A DNA stretch of 64,000 bases from Basidiobolus meristosporus CBS 931.73 (GCA_002104905.1 MCFE01000103.1:1-64000), one strand, 5' to 3'; shown: positions 17,371 to 28,649, counted from the first letter of the stretch. Numbers and translations are program-made. Notes: generated by a model from the sequence alone, not told the origin.

Positions 17371-17849
17371 GGAGCGCTTGGTCCATGGCACTTCAGTATA
17401 ATGAAAGAATCAAGCGACACTGCATTCTTTGGTTGAACACAAGATTCATAACAGATTATTCCCTGCCGACATCAATGGACTTCCCTTCTTGATGCTTGTT
17501 TGATTCAATTGAAGTCTATATAAACCTTAATTACCCAAGAGCTCAAGTGTCGTAAATTACCTGGACGTAAATTACTCTGAGGGGGATCCGTGGTGATCAT
17601 CGATTGGTTAGATGGGAAGGAGTGTGGCTGTGTTTCACCTAGGATACTCGTGATTTAATATGAACTTATCTATCAAATTAGGTTACATCCAATTGAGCGT
17701 AGGTTACCTTCCATCCATACGACCTCGGAATTCTTTTGACATATCTATCCAAAATATATGTATATTGAAGCCAGTCCAAGCTATTTAAATCGGAGTTGAC
17801 GTTTCGAGAATCTTAATTCACACCCATCTCTGCCTGACCTCGTCTCGCC
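17371..17849. promoter_or_regulatory. 3' end of 14-3-3 gene and promoter of secreted-protein gene
   Basis: 479 bp between two same-strand genes. A TATA-like CTATTTAAAT at 17,781-17,790 lies about 60 bp upstream of the next start codon, a plausible core promoter. Confidence 0.4.
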
Positions 17850-18197
17850 ATGTTGTCTTTTACCAAATCGTTCGCAGTGATCGCCCTTCTGCTATCTCCA
17901 ATGGTAGCCCGTGGCTTCGAGATTCCCAACCTTCCCGACTGTAACATCTGCTTCAGTGCTCTACCGGAGGGCTGCAAGGACATCATGAAGGAGGCCAAGA
18001 CCTCCACCAAGAACGGACTCCGTGCAATGACCGAATGTATATGTACCGATGAATACTTTACCGTGTTCTCTAGCTGCGCTGGCTGCTCCGCCAAAATCAT
18101 GGGAGTCTTCACCAAATCCCCCACCGAAGAAGATTTCAAGCAGACCAAGGATGCATGCACCAAGCTTCTTGAATACACGAAAGCCCAGTCGAAATAG
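17850..18197 (+). CDS. Small secreted cysteine-rich protein, family unknown
   Basis: A single-exon 115-residue protein. The first 20-22 residues (MLSFTKSFAVIALLLSPMVA) form a signal peptide: a basic N-region, a hydrophobic core and a likely cleavage site after ARG. The mature part has eight cysteines in the arrangement CxxC, C, CxC, CxxC, C (DCNIC, GC, ECIC, SCAGC, AC), suggesting four disulfides. There is no transmembrane segment or GPI signal after the signal peptide. Eight Cys recalls CFEM domains, but the CFEM spacing and its conserved Asp context are not matched. Such proteins in fungi are often cell-wall components or effectors; the actual role is unknown. It is flanked by 14-3-3 upstream and convergent CDC7 downstream. 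Confidence 0.75.
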   Translation: MLSFTKSFAVIALLLSPMVARGFEIPNLPDCNICFSALPEGCKDIMKEAKTSTKNGLRAMTECICTDEYFTVFSSCAGCSAKIMGVFTKSPTEEDFKQTKDACTKLLEYTKAQSK

Positions 18198-18519
18198 GCG
18201 CGACAACGGGTTCCCGGTGAACTGGTCTTTACCACCCTACCATTCCCCTAGATTTCCGCCCCTGCCCTGACTCACCCTCACCCTCACCTCCCCCACCTTC
18301 TCTTAATGTACTATGACCGATCGGTGTAAAGGTTGCTAATGAAAAGATATGTTTACATACGCGGATGGTTGTTTCTTGTGATGGGCGGGTGACTAGTCGC
18401 GTGGGATCGCCCCTCGTTTATTTACAAATAGTAAGGTTAGAGATGGAGTTGGGTTAGAATAGCGATGGTTGTGGTGTTGTGGAATAGCGATAGTTGAAGT
18501 GGCGATCATCGTGAGCTTG
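18198..18519. other. Convergent intergenic region
   Basis: 322 bp between the stops of the secreted-protein gene and CDC7, holding both 3' ends. It is pyrimidine-rich at the start (18,240-18,300); no gene is seen. Confidence 0.4.
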
Positions 18520-20268
18520 CTATAGCTCAACATCAACTACATCGTTCTCTACTAAGAATGGATGGCGGAGTGCCTCCGAGGCGGTGATTCTCTCTTGAGG
18601 GTCCAACGACATACATCTCTTCAGTAGATCGAATGCTTCGACCGGGATATCCTTGAACCCGTTTGGATTCAGATACTTGATGAGCCGCTCCCACCCGATC
18701 GGATTGTCGTGGACCGTGGGGACGTTGGTGATGAAGGAACGATCTAACATCGCAAGGTTAGCTACGTGCTGCATGTTCGTGCGACTATTAGTGGGTAAAG
18801 CATTTACTTAACAGGGCTGCGGCGTGTTGCATGGCCTTCTTTCCGAACAAACACGCGATCTCCAGCAAGGCCTCTTGATCACTGTTGGAGTTGAAGAACG
18901 GGAACCGTTGGGACATCACGCATAGAAGAATCACCCCAGCCGACCAGATATCGATGGCGCCTGTTTGTTGGACGTGTTTGAACAGGACCTCAGGTGCTCG
19001 AAAGCCTCTGGTGCCCGCACGGTTGGCTCGAACGGCAGGCCTGCGTCAGTCAGATTTTGTTAGGGAGCCCACACCGTCGTACAAGTGCCCCTAGTTGCTA
19101 CCTACCTTGGGTCATTCTTGAGATACCCTGGACGTCCCTCTTGATCAACTATGCAAGGTGGTGGCGAGGTAAGTAAAACATTGGGCTTGCCATCACTTGG
19201 GCCGTCGGCAGGCTCGGTGCTGGTATGCTTGGGTTTTGGCTGCTCCTTTGGCGGACCCGTCCTCCCTCTACACAATCAAAGATTACTATCCGGTGATGAA
19301 CACAAACAGGTCGAAATGGCTCTACTTGTGCTAATCCGAAGTCCACCAAGGCCCCCTGCTGCTTTGCTACATTGTAAAGGAAGTTACTAGGCTTGATGTC
19401 CCGGTGGATGATTTTCTCCTTGTGGATGATCTCCAATGCACGGAACAAAGCTCTGAAATACGGCTTCATCTCCCCGATAGAGAGTTTCCGATAGAAATCC
19501 TGTAACAGGAACAGATCAGTCAGGAAGGAACCGAAGCGGTGATGATGAAGCGAGTGCGAACCCTGAAGTCGTCGTGCTCAAAGTACGGCAGGATAACCAC
19601 CACCTGGTCCTGGTGCCGGCAAGCGGTGATCAACGGTAGTATACAGTCGTGCCCGCTAGAACGAACAAAGAGGTTGGCTCCAAAGGAAGTTTGTAACTCG
19701 CTTGGGAACGTCTGCACTCACCTCAAGTCTCGAAGGATACTGATCTCGTTGGCAATTCGGGCCGGCGAACTTGTAACATAGATCCGTTTGATCGCCACAT
19801 AGACCGGCTCTTCTTGGAGTTTACGCTTCCGAAACTCTTTCAGCGCCAATTCCTCTGTGTTTGGTTCGGCTGGGCAGTAATGCTTCCACATACTATTGTC
19901 GTAAAGCTGATGATCCAGGTCGATCGCCTTGTAGACCGTGCTGAAAGTACCTAAGTACGAACGGGTCCACCAATTGGGGCTACTTTAAAACCTGAGGACA
20001 ACGAGGTGGAAAGGAGCCACAAACCTTCGCCGGTCTTTTCGAGCAACGTGTACTTCTCGGAGAGGCTGGGGAACGACTGGAGGAAACGATGCATCTCTCG
20101 CTGGGAGATTTCTCTCTGGAGGTCTCGTGTGTTGGGGGTGGCTTCTTCACTAGCACTTTCCTCCGAATCTTCTATTTGTTCGGGGCGAACCGGACGTTCC
20201 GGGGTTTGCTCCACTGAGATGTCCATGCTCTCAGTGGGTTTCGTTCGTTGTGGGGTCAAGCTTGCCAT
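18520..20268 (-). CDS. CDC7: CDC7-like kinase (catalytic subunit of DDK)
   Basis: Spliced reverse-strand gene. DDK phosphorylates the MCM helicase to fire replication origins in the nucleus. The start at 20,268 gives MASLTPQRTKPTESMDIS and an acidic N-tail. The kinase begins YTLLEKTGEG with GTFSTVYKAID across the first intron, then VYVAIKRIYVTSSPARIANE (lysine and alphaC region), HDCILPLITACRHQDQVVVI, PYFEHDDFR, the catalytic loop IIHRDIKPSNFLYN, VDFGLAQ, GTRGFRAPEVL, and IDIWSAGVILL. The last exon ends SLDPQERITASEALRHPFL. PYFEHDDFR and HRDIKPSNFLYN are specific to CDC7. Kinase insert I is short and contains the sequence between YKAIDLDH and EEPVYVAIK; insert II lies after DFGLAQ. About five introns are present. 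It is convergent with the secreted-protein gene and divergent from the seryl-tRNA synthetase. Confidence 0.92.
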
Positions 20269-20560
20269 GAGCGATAACGAGTGACCAAAGATGCCCCTCA
20301 ATAAGATAGTACAAACAATCGCAGTGTTTATTGAGTGGGGAGAGATCATATTGGCCTTCGGGTGATCCCTCAATTTTCCGGCGCATCACTAAGTCAAATG
20401 TTAATCCACTTTCGGTCCCAACCTGTGTAAGTTCGAGAATCGATTAAGCCTTTTCTGGATTCAGTGCTGGTCCGGAGGTAGGTGGGCAGTATTCCGTAGT
20501 CAGGAAAAATTTCCCTTACCCACAACATACACCACTCACGGCAATCTCCAGACTAATTGA
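20269..20560. promoter_or_regulatory. Compact divergent promoter, CDC7 / SerRS
   Basis: 292 bp separates the two start codons. There is no clear TATA box on either strand, so both genes probably share a compact bidirectional promoter. Confidence 0.45.
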
Positions 20561-22168
20561 ATGTTTCGGCTCCAAAGGAAATCCCCTACCGCACTGCCAG
20601 CCATAGCCAGGAGATGGTTTGGTAAGCATGAGCTTTCCTTTGTTCCACAAGCCCCCCTTCCCGACACTAACCACTCTCCTCTGCCAAAGGTAACACCACT
20701 CCGGCGCGCGCCCTCCCCAAGCCAAGTTTGAACTTCAAGCACTTCAGGGATAATTTGGAGCACATAGAGAAGAACATCGTTTCTCGGAATTTGCGCTCGG
20801 TCAACGTGCGTCAGGTAGTCAACCTGTACGACAAATTCTGTGACCTGACCCAAGAAATCAACCACCTACGTAGCCAGCGTAACGATAAGGTCAAGGAGAT
20901 CGGAAAACTTGGCAAAGAGGCGAAAACGAAGGCCGGGCAGGTCCTGTTGGAAGCTGCCAAAGTGATTAAGGAAGCGCTGAAGGAAAAGGAGACTAGCTTC
21001 GAGGAACTTGAGAAGCAGCTATACAAGCTTGCCCTGAGCATTCCCAACGACACCCATCCCGAGGCACCCGTGGGCGAAGAGAAGAACGCGAAAGTTGTCA
21101 AGGTGGTAGGCGAGCCCAGAAAGGAGGACTGGAAATTGAAGGATCACGTCGAGCTGGCTCGCTCACTAGACTTGATCGACCTGGAGGCAGCCGCTGAGGT
21201 GACTGGATCTAGTTGGTACTATTTGAAAAACGCTGGCGCTCTTCTCGAGATCGGCTTGATTCAATATGCCATGGCCAAAGCAATGTCCAAAGGCTTCACG
21301 CCTGTGATCACCCCCGATGTGGTTAAGCTTGATGTCGCCCACTGCTGTGGCTACCAGCCGCGCGACAACGAGGCCACTCAGATATACAGCCTGAATTCCG
21401 ACGAGACCGCCGATAGCACTCACCAACTGTGTCTCACCGGAACCGCCGAGATTCCGCTCGCCGGACTGATGAGCAACAAGATCATTCCGGAAGAAAAGTT
21501 ACCAGTAAAGCTGGTCGGGTTTGGAAGAGCATTTAGAGCAGAGGCGGGTGCTAGAGGAGCGGACACGAAAGGGCTATATCGCGTACACCAGTTCAGTAAA
21601 GTGGAGCTGTTTACTTTCGCCAAGCCAGAGGACAGCAACAGGATGCTGGAGGAAATCAGGGCATTGGAAGAGGAGATATTCACGGATCTAGGGCTGTGCT
21701 TCAGGTACACGGACAGACTTGTCCACCGGTCTTCTCGTGGCTAACATTGAATTATTTCAGAATCCTCGACATGCCCACTGAGGAGCTTGGAGCCAGTGCT
21801 TACCGCAAGTACGATATGGAGGCTTGGATGCCAGGACGTAATGGGTGGGGAGAGGTAAGCGTGTCCCCTGTCGAAGCCAAGACCATGTGCTAACCTTTGC
21901 AAAGATCTCTAGCACCTCGAACTGTACCGACTACCAATCCCGCCGGTTAAACATCCGCTACCGCAGTGAGGCCTCGTCGAACAGCAAGTCCAAGAAGCCA
22001 AACGCGCTGGAATTCGTGCACACGCTGAACGGCACCGCCTGCGCCATTCCCCGCATGATTATTTCGATCTTGGAACAGTACCAGACCGAGGAAGGCCACG
22101 TGGTGGTTCCCAAGGTCTTGAGGCCATTCTTGGGCGGCCTCGAAGTCATCAAGCCACAAGGCGCGTGA
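20561..22168 (+). CDS. DIA4: Seryl-tRNA synthetase, probably mitochondrial
   Basis: Four exons: 20,561-20,621, 20,690-21,704, 21,761-21,854 and 21,905-22,168. They sum to 1,434 nt (477 residues). The enzyme charges tRNA-Ser. The first exon encodes [20 protein letters not shown], an Arg-rich, acid-free presequence that indicates mitochondrial import. After it come the SerRS coiled-coil arm (about residues 35-120, [13 protein letters not shown]...LVELGKEAK-type heptads), then the class II catalytic core. The core has motif 2 ([20 protein letters not shown]...HQFSKVELF), the [14 protein letters not shown] segment and motif 3 ([19 protein letters not shown]). The C-terminus [19 protein letters not shown] is typical. 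The cytosolic paralog is not in this window. Confidence 0.94.
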
Positions 22169-22533
22169 GGACCGTACCGGACTGAACCAAGCCTCCCCGC
22201 ACCGCACCGCACCCATCTTTTCCAGTATCTCATTTTGTCAATATGCATAACGATCGAACTTTTCCCAAAAATCCACCCAATTCAACCACACCACACATAC
22301 CACGAAAAATAAATTCTCGATCTCGAAAAAAAAGTTGCGCTCATCGCAATTGCACCAGGCACCAAACCCGTGTCTCCATATCCGTGACCAAATCCATCCC
22401 ATCGAAAAGAAAAAAAAACAAAGTCCGATATTTGAGCAGGAGATTGCTGGTCGGCGGGATCATAGTATAGGTGCGAGGTACCAGCGTCCCAGTCGGTTTT
22501 TTCAGTTCTTTCTTTTACTGTGTACTCTCCAAC
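22169..22533. other. Intergenic SerRS / NOC3
   Basis: 365 bp on the same strand, holding the SerRS 3' end and the NOC3 promoter. It contains A-rich tracts near 22,325 and 22,408. No gene is supported. Confidence 0.4.
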
Positions 22534-25360
22534 ATGCCACCCAAAAGAGCAAAGAATGCTGGCAAAAAGGGTAAGCCTAACACCAACCGAGTGAAGGTCC
22601 CTTCCAAAGTGAAAGTCCCCAAGAGGCAGGGGAATGAGGATTCGGACGTGGAGCTCTCTGAAGACGACATCGGGTTCTTTGCTGAGCACTCCGGGTATTC
22701 TTCTTTCCTCTCCAGCCTAAATGCCGACGCACTTTCCAAGTTAGTATAGTTTCTCTCACCAGGGTGGGAGGGTGGCAAGTCCCGCTACCCGGATCTCTCC
22801 CGCCCACCTGTGTGCCCCGCGGAGCCCGCCTAACCCAACATTCATCTTACCCAGGAACGAGATCGTTACCGGGAAAAAGGCCACCACTGCGTTTGCCAAA
22901 GGGGCCAAGGCCGGCAAGGTGGATGATCTCGAGTTCGACACCGACTCTGACTTGGAGGAGTATGAGAAACAGCCTCGTAAGAGAAATGCGGAGTGGGAGG
23001 AGAAGTCCTTCAAGAAGCTTCCCATCAAAACTGCTGATGGTCGTATTGTGCAAGTAGCAGGTACCCCCGTTCTTTAGTATTACGTTGATCTGTTGGCACC
23101 GTTTATTAACTGATGTCTACAGAGGAGCCTGTTGACGAGGATGAGGATAACAGTGAGAAGGAGCTGGATAATCAGGTCGACAGTTCGGAGGAAGGCGGAG
23201 TCACCGACGAGGAGGCTGGGGATATGGATGATGAGGAGGAAGAGGAAGAGGCGGTTCCAGAAATGGCCCAAGTCGAAGCAGAGCCTAAGATCTCCAAGAA
23301 GCAGTACATCATCACAAAAAAAGAGAAGCTTGCCGAACTTGCCCAGGAGATCATCGAGGATCCCGAGAAGAATGTATGTAGACGTATGAGGAGTACGCGA
23401 GAGCTTACCGACCGTTCTCTAACCTGATTCACGCTAGATCGAGAAGCTGAAGGGCCTCCGAGACATCGCCAAAGAGCAAAACAGCACTATCAAGAAGTTC
23501 GCGTTTCTCACTCAGCTAGCAGTCTACAAGGATATCATTCCTGGGTAAGGGTCGAATCACTCTTCCTGCCGCACCACCATCGACCCTTCTAACCGAGCGA
23601 TTCATTCTTCAGCTATCGCATTCGTAACTACACCGAGCAGGAGCTTACCGCCAAGCTCTCCAAAGATGTCAAGAAGCTTCGCAACTACGAAGAAACCCTC
23701 TTGCAGAATTATCAGGCCTATCTTCAATCGCTGGAGAATGCTCACAAAAGTAGGTCGTGTTATTTACCGTTGGGGTGCATCGCATCAAATGCTAATCCCT
23801 TTGCAACAGACCACAACGACCCCAATGTCGAGCCCGACGACTTGTCCATCGTTGCCATCCGTTGTCTGTGCGATCTCCTCACCAGTGTAACCCATTTCAA
23901 CTTCCGTCTTAACATCATGACAGTCATCATCTCGAGAATGGGAACCAAGCACCCCAACAAGGTCAGTGTGAATCCACAGCTATGACTCCTTTTGCCCCGC
24001 TGAGCCAAATGGGTTTTTAGATTTCGGAGATGTGCTGCCAGGCGGTTATCGAGCTTTTCCAGAACGATGAGTCCGGGGAGGCTAGCGAGGATGCGGTCAA
24101 GCTGATTGCCAAGATGATCAAATCCAAGGCATACCTGGTGAACGACGAGGTAAGACCCATCACAGTGAATACCCACGCTCCACAGCACACTTAAGAAGGC
24201 CTTCCATAGGCTCTGAACACCTTCCTTCACCTGAGATTGAGAGACGAGCTGGTGATCCATCAGGATGACGACAAGAGTATCAAAAGAAAGAAGAAGGACA
24301 GAGCACACAGGTCTCGTAAGGCCCGTAAGATTGCCAAGGAGAACAAGGAGATCGAGAAAGAGATGAAGGAGGCTGAGGCTGAGATCGACTACGACCACAA
24401 GCGTAAGGTGCAAACCGAAACACTGAAGCACGTCTTCACCACCTATTTCCGTATCCTCAAGCATGCCCAAACCTCGCCACTCCTTCCCTCGGTGCTCGAA
24501 GGCCTAGCAGTGTAAGCTCTTGCCCCGACCCCATGGCGCTATCTGTTGCCGCTGCTAACGACTCCCATATAGGTTCGGCCACTTGATCAACGTCGATTTC
24601 TTCCAGGACTTGTTGAAGGTTCTGAAAAAGATCATGGCCGCCGACGAGGAAAACCCGGATCAGATGGTGCTCTCCACCAGATCCTCATTGCTGTGTATCC
24701 TCACCGCCTTCCAGATCCTGTCCGGCCAGGGCGAAGCGCTGAACATCGATCTGAAGGATTTCTTCGAGCATCTTTATTCGGTGATGATGCCACTGGCGCT
24801 GAACATGAACGTCGATGGTCAGTCGCAAGAGGTGGAGAAGCCTCAGACCGACAAGAAGTACACCCTGCTTAGTGAAGCCGAACTATTGCTCAAGAACATT
24901 GACATGTTGCTGATCCAGCGTCGTCACGTAAGTCCCCCTTTCCCACGAGACTCGACCGAACTCTCCTCTCACCCAGGCAATCGTAGGTCCCGCCCGAGAG
25001 AGCTGCAGCTTTCCTGAAGCGACTTGCGTTGATCATGCTTGATTTCCCGGAAAAGGTGGTCATCCAATGCTTGAACATGCTTCGCAAGCTCATGGTGAAA
25101 TATCCCAAACTCGATGCCTTGCTGTCCTCGGAGGACCGGGCGGGTAACGGGATCTATTTGAAGGAACTGAACGACCCGGAGCTCTGCAACCCCTTTGCCA
25201 CCAGTCTCTGGGAGTTGGCATTACTTCAGGTAAGTCCCCACGTCTCAACCGATCTTCCGTTCGCATCCACTAACTCGACCCCCTCCTCCAGAACCACTAC
25301 AACCCGAAGATCCGGGCCATGTCGGAGGATCTGATGAAGTACTCCACTGAAAATCATTAA
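22534..25360 (+). CDS. NOC3: Nucleolar complex protein 3 (NOC3)
   Basis: About ten exons. NOC3 pairs with NOC2 in pre-60S ribosome maturation in the nucleolus and nucleoplasm, and in yeast also acts in replication initiation. The start is MPPKRAKNAGKKGKPNTN, a basic nucleolar-type tail; acidic low-complexity segments follow (DEDEDNSEKELD, DMDDEEEEEEA). The NOC3 domain is recognised from SKKQYIITKKEKLAELAQE, IIEDPEKN, LKGLRDIAKEQNSTIKKFA, LTQLAVYKDIIPGYRIRNYT and YEETLLQNYQAYLQSLE. The CBF/Mak21-like domain follows: FNFRLNIMTVIISRMG, LAVFGHLINVDFFQDLLKVL, LCILTAFQILSGQGEALNID, MLIQRRHVP..RAAAFLKRLA, and a C-terminal ELALLQNHYNPKIRAMSEDL. The highly charged helix of repeated Lys/Arg/Glu (about 24,280-24,400) is the usual NOC3 linker. 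Confidence 0.93.
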
Positions 25361-25567
25361 TTCCCATCCGGTCACGATCCCGATCCCGATCCCGGTCACG
25401 ATTCAATCATTTCGTCATGCCATCTAAATCCATGTATAATTTCTATATAGACACCCCGTTTAAAAGGAAGTTTTAGACAATTTCAATAAACCCAGTGTTG
25501 GTCAATTGCCATTGGTATAAATCCTCCTCCCCCTGCCACTCCCACACACTTTACTCTGCAGCTTGCC
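25361..25567. other. Intergenic NOC3 / PIG-Y
   Basis: Contains a short imperfect direct repeat (cgatcccgatcccgatcccgg) at 25,375-25,396 just after the NOC3 stop, and an AATAAA polyadenylation-type signal at 25,484-25,489. Confidence 0.5.
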
Positions 25568-26051
25568 ATGTTGAACAGCACCCCTTCTATGCCCTCACGC
25601 TCGTTATCGGTTCCTGGACTTCCGGCGGGTAGTAGAGACGGCGGTGGTGGTGGTGGCGAGGCGAACACTGCCATGTCTCGACGTAGCCATTCTTTTCAAC
25701 TAAACACCGAACCACCAAACCATACCCGCCGGAATACCATACAGCTCTCCAACATGGAGCCTGATTCCACCCAATTCTGGGGATACGCCTCCCTGTTGGT
25801 CACCTACCTTCTATTCATCTCCTCTATGTATGCCATAGTCGTGAGCAAGTACATCCCCTACACAGGTAACAAGGTAAACGGAGTCGTGTTTCGTGGTTTC
25901 ACCAACTCCCACAACTGACTCCAGTCAACAGTATCTAGACTGGATCAAAGAGGACACCTATTACTGCCTTTTACTGCCTATCACTTTATTCGTGTCGGTG
26001 TACGCGGTCTTCTGGAATTGGATGGGGATGAAGTTCTTCAGACATAACTAA
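25568..26051 (+). CDS. PIGY: PIG-Y/Eri1-like subunit of GPI-GlcNAc transferase
   Basis: Two exons (25,568-25,873 and 25,932-26,051), 426 nt, 141 residues. The C-terminal half carries two membrane helices. The second, YYCLLLPITLFVSVYAVFWN followed by WMGMKFFRHN, closely matches the end of animal PIG-Y, where a two-helix protein ends in a WMGxKxFRHN motif. In the family this small ER protein belongs to the complex that makes GlcNAc-PI, the first step of GPI-anchor synthesis, and in yeast Eri1 also links it to Ras. The first 65 residues are a cytosolic, Ser/Pro-rich extension with a Gly run, absent from the 71-residue human protein. The donor after AAC AAG was chosen because it joins cleanly to YLDWIKED; an alternative donor 6 bp earlier destroys the motif. 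Confidence 0.85.
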
Positions 26052-26149
26052 CGGGTCCTTTTTGCGGTCGAGCCTCGCGGTCAAAGGTGAAGTATACAGG
26101 TATTCCATCGTCCCCTACGGCGCTGAGCCCCTCCTCCACCCAACCCAAC

Positions 26150-26934
26150 CTATTTGGTCCCTAGCAGCGCCTGGTGTAAAAAATGCACGCTCCTTGCCAG
26201 CAATATGGCAGGGAGGAAGATCCAGGGGGAATTACTGGACACGAAGTAAACCCAGAAGTAGTATCGTTGCGGTGCGCAACCCGGGTTCCCGTCCACCATA
26301 CTCGTCAGCATGTACAAACCAGTCACCAATAAATGGCACAGCGAGCAGATTGCAAGATACAAGTGGCTCACCACTGAGCCGACGTACACCAGATAACTAG
26401 TGTAGAAGCACATGGGGCCTACAAAAACCTAGGAACTTGCCGTTAGTCAAAGGTTCGGTTCCGTGCCATGCTGGTGCGACGCTCCCCACCAGCCACCCTC
26501 CATCGATGGCTTATACTCACGAGCATGATGACCTCGGAACACCACAACAGTGTGTTACTCGTTACATATCTGGAGTCGCATTTCGCGTACTCTTTCCACA
26601 TCTGTGCGATGATGAAGTTGTCCGAAGCCATGGATCGGTGGAAGAGCACGAAGTACGCCTGCAATGTGCAGTGGACGAAGCCAGAGAGAATGAGCCATGT
26701 GAAGATCATCCCCTCGACGACCGGGAGGCCCTTTGAATGGGCGGCCAAGGAGGCGGCGGTGACCAGCAGCCCCACCACGGTCAGGATCCCGCCCAGGGTG
26801 AGACTCAGTGGATAGCTCGGCGCCACATAATTGGGCAAGACCAGGCTTCTTGGGTAGTATGGATGGGATGACATGGCACCAGAAATGGAAAATCCGCCCC
26901 CCACTCCGACCGCATTGCCCATTTTATATTCCAT
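26150..26934 (-). CDS. EBP: EBP-family sterol delta8-delta7 isomerase-like protein
   Basis: Two exons on the reverse strand, with an intron at about 26,430-26,520 between ML and GPMCF. The family (EXPERA/EBP domain) isomerises the delta8 sterol double bond in the ER, a step of sterol synthesis. Features: HPYYPRSLVLPNYVAPSYPL at the N-terminus, matching the EBP opening, then four to five membrane segments. SGFVHCTLQAYFVLF aligns with the first catalytic segment, WKEYAKCDSRYVTSNTLLWC is the family signature, and the second exon gives YYFWVYFVSSNSPWIFLPAILL. The catalytic His, the Glu after the WKEYAK block, and the Asn/Trp pair in the last helix are present. The Glu four residues after the first His in human EBP is Gln here. 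Most Dikarya use the unrelated ERG2 protein for this step, so an EBP-type gene is a useful lineage marker. A second in-frame ATG at 26,919 is an alternative start. Confidence 0.88.
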
Positions 26935-27278
26935 TTTGGTCGGAACGTACCCCGTTCAATGCATTGCATCCCTAGTGGGGTAAATTGGTAAATGGCCCTG
27001 GTCTGAACGCATACGTTGCCAAAAATGGCCAGATTCATGTTGAAGCCTGTACGGAGCAGATTGGGCCAGGCGTATATATGGTCTTTATGAAGCTTTATTC
27101 AGTCTCAGCGCTGTGTGCCTGCCATAAGACACTCCTAGTAATATTCCTTATTCTGGTCGGGGACGGATAAGTGATTATGTGAGATATTCACAGGAATTAT
27201 TTACATATTTAACAACGTAAATAGCGACCGGCTGATCACTACGTGAATGTTGAAAAGGGGTGGGTGATTCGCGAACAA
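26935..27278. other. Intergenic EBP / Myb gene
   Basis: 344 bp on the same (reverse) strand: the Myb 3' end and the EBP promoter. No gene or repeat is recognised. Confidence 0.4.
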
Positions 27279-28649
27279 TCAATTGTCCAAGATCCGCCAT
27301 AAGGGACACGAATCCTTGCGGGGGGTGGGTATAGGCTCCGCTGCAGAGCTGCGGGTGGATGGGCTGTGGCTCATGGTAAATGCACCGTGGTTGATGTTTC
27401 CAAGTGGATGCTGGGTATTGGGGCTGGTGAGGGATAAAGGGGAATTCAGCGTCATGTGGACTTGGGAGGAATCTATTTTGTAGCTTTCTTGGTTGATGGA
27501 GTTCTTCAGCACTTTGAGCCAGCGCTGACGACATTGGTGATAGCTCCGGCCGGGGACTTCTTTGGATATCTGCTGCCAGTTGGTGCATCCATAATGGCCC
27601 ACTGCTTTGCGCAGCAATGTGTCCTCTTCGGGTGTCCACTTCAGGTAAGGCGAGCGGACCTTAGCTTGGATATCTGGACAACTAAAGGTGGATATGAGGT
27701 ATGGGGCGGTTTTGTTGACTTTGATTTGGTGATCAGTTACTACCGGCTGCAACAAAGGTCTAAAGCTCGAATTGGTCGAATTGCCTGATGTGCTGGTGGG
27801 GCTCTTTTCGGGTGTGGCCCGGCTTGGCGAGGAAAGCTGGGCCGGCTTCTCACCAACTGGATTGACATTCTAAGTGGGCTCAGTCAACAAAATCGCCATA
27901 TATTTCCTTGACAAGTGAGGACTCCTACCTGGGAAGGGCTGCATTCCACTCTGGTCTGCTTTGGCAAGCCAGGGTTCTCGTGCTCGAAATGGATGAAGGA
28001 GTACGGCTTCGACTGCGGCGTAGGCTTGGGCTCCTCAGGGCTCTTTGGGCGAAGAAAATTGTGGTCAGATCGGGCAGGAACCACTCAACACGGGGTATAA
28101 TCACCTTTTTTGCGAGTCGCTTTTCTTTCTGTTTTCTATGCTTATACTATTGTAGGGGGAGGGGAGATCAGTGCCAAGAGCGCATATTCAAGTGGATCAA
28201 ATAGATACTGCAGACCTTGAGGACTCGTTTCTTTAACCGATCCACCGTCCCGTAGGACTCCTCCAACTTCTGGTTTAGCAATAGGATTTCTTGGGATCGA
28301 AGGCTCTGCTCTACACAGGTTTTAAGCCGAATGTCCTGGTTGGTGGTCCGATAATACTCTTTGGTCGACCTCAGCTCTCTGCGAAGAAACTCGGTTTCCA
28401 TTTGCGCCTTTGATAACTAAGAGTCTGGTTATTTCAGGGGGACTGTACTAGCCAACTCTCAAGTCTACACACGGTATATACCTGAGTTTGAAACGATTCC
28501 TGTTGGGTCGTCATCAACGTCTCCAGGTGGCTGCTATATTCAAGTAATCGCTCCAACTACCAAGTGGAAAGGTTAGCCTGATAAACGGGCCATCAGCAAA
28601 GTGGGTCCAGCTACCTGTTGCTTAAGCTGACTGGAATCAGTCGGCTCCA
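27279..28649 (-). CDS. Coiled-coil protein with one Myb/SANT DNA-binding repeat
   Basis: Multi-exon reverse-strand gene. The start at 28,649 gives MEPTDSSQLKQQ. Small exons follow: LERLLEYSSHLETLMTTQQE, then LSKAQMETEFLRRELRSTKE... through LNQKLEESYGTVDRLKKRVL, a probable coiled coil of about 100 residues for dimerisation. After a basic patch (RLAKK) and a Pro/Ser-rich linker, the last exon holds a single Myb/SANT repeat with regularly spaced tryptophans (KWTPEEDTLLRKAVGHYG..NWQQISKEVPGRSYHQCRQRW). A Ser/Pro/His-rich tail ends WRILDN. It is a candidate nuclear DNA-binding regulator; a coiled coil before a lone C-terminal Myb repeat is not an arrangement I can assign to a named family. Small-exon boundaries in the 5' half are inferred from splice signals and reading frame. 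Confidence 0.75.
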
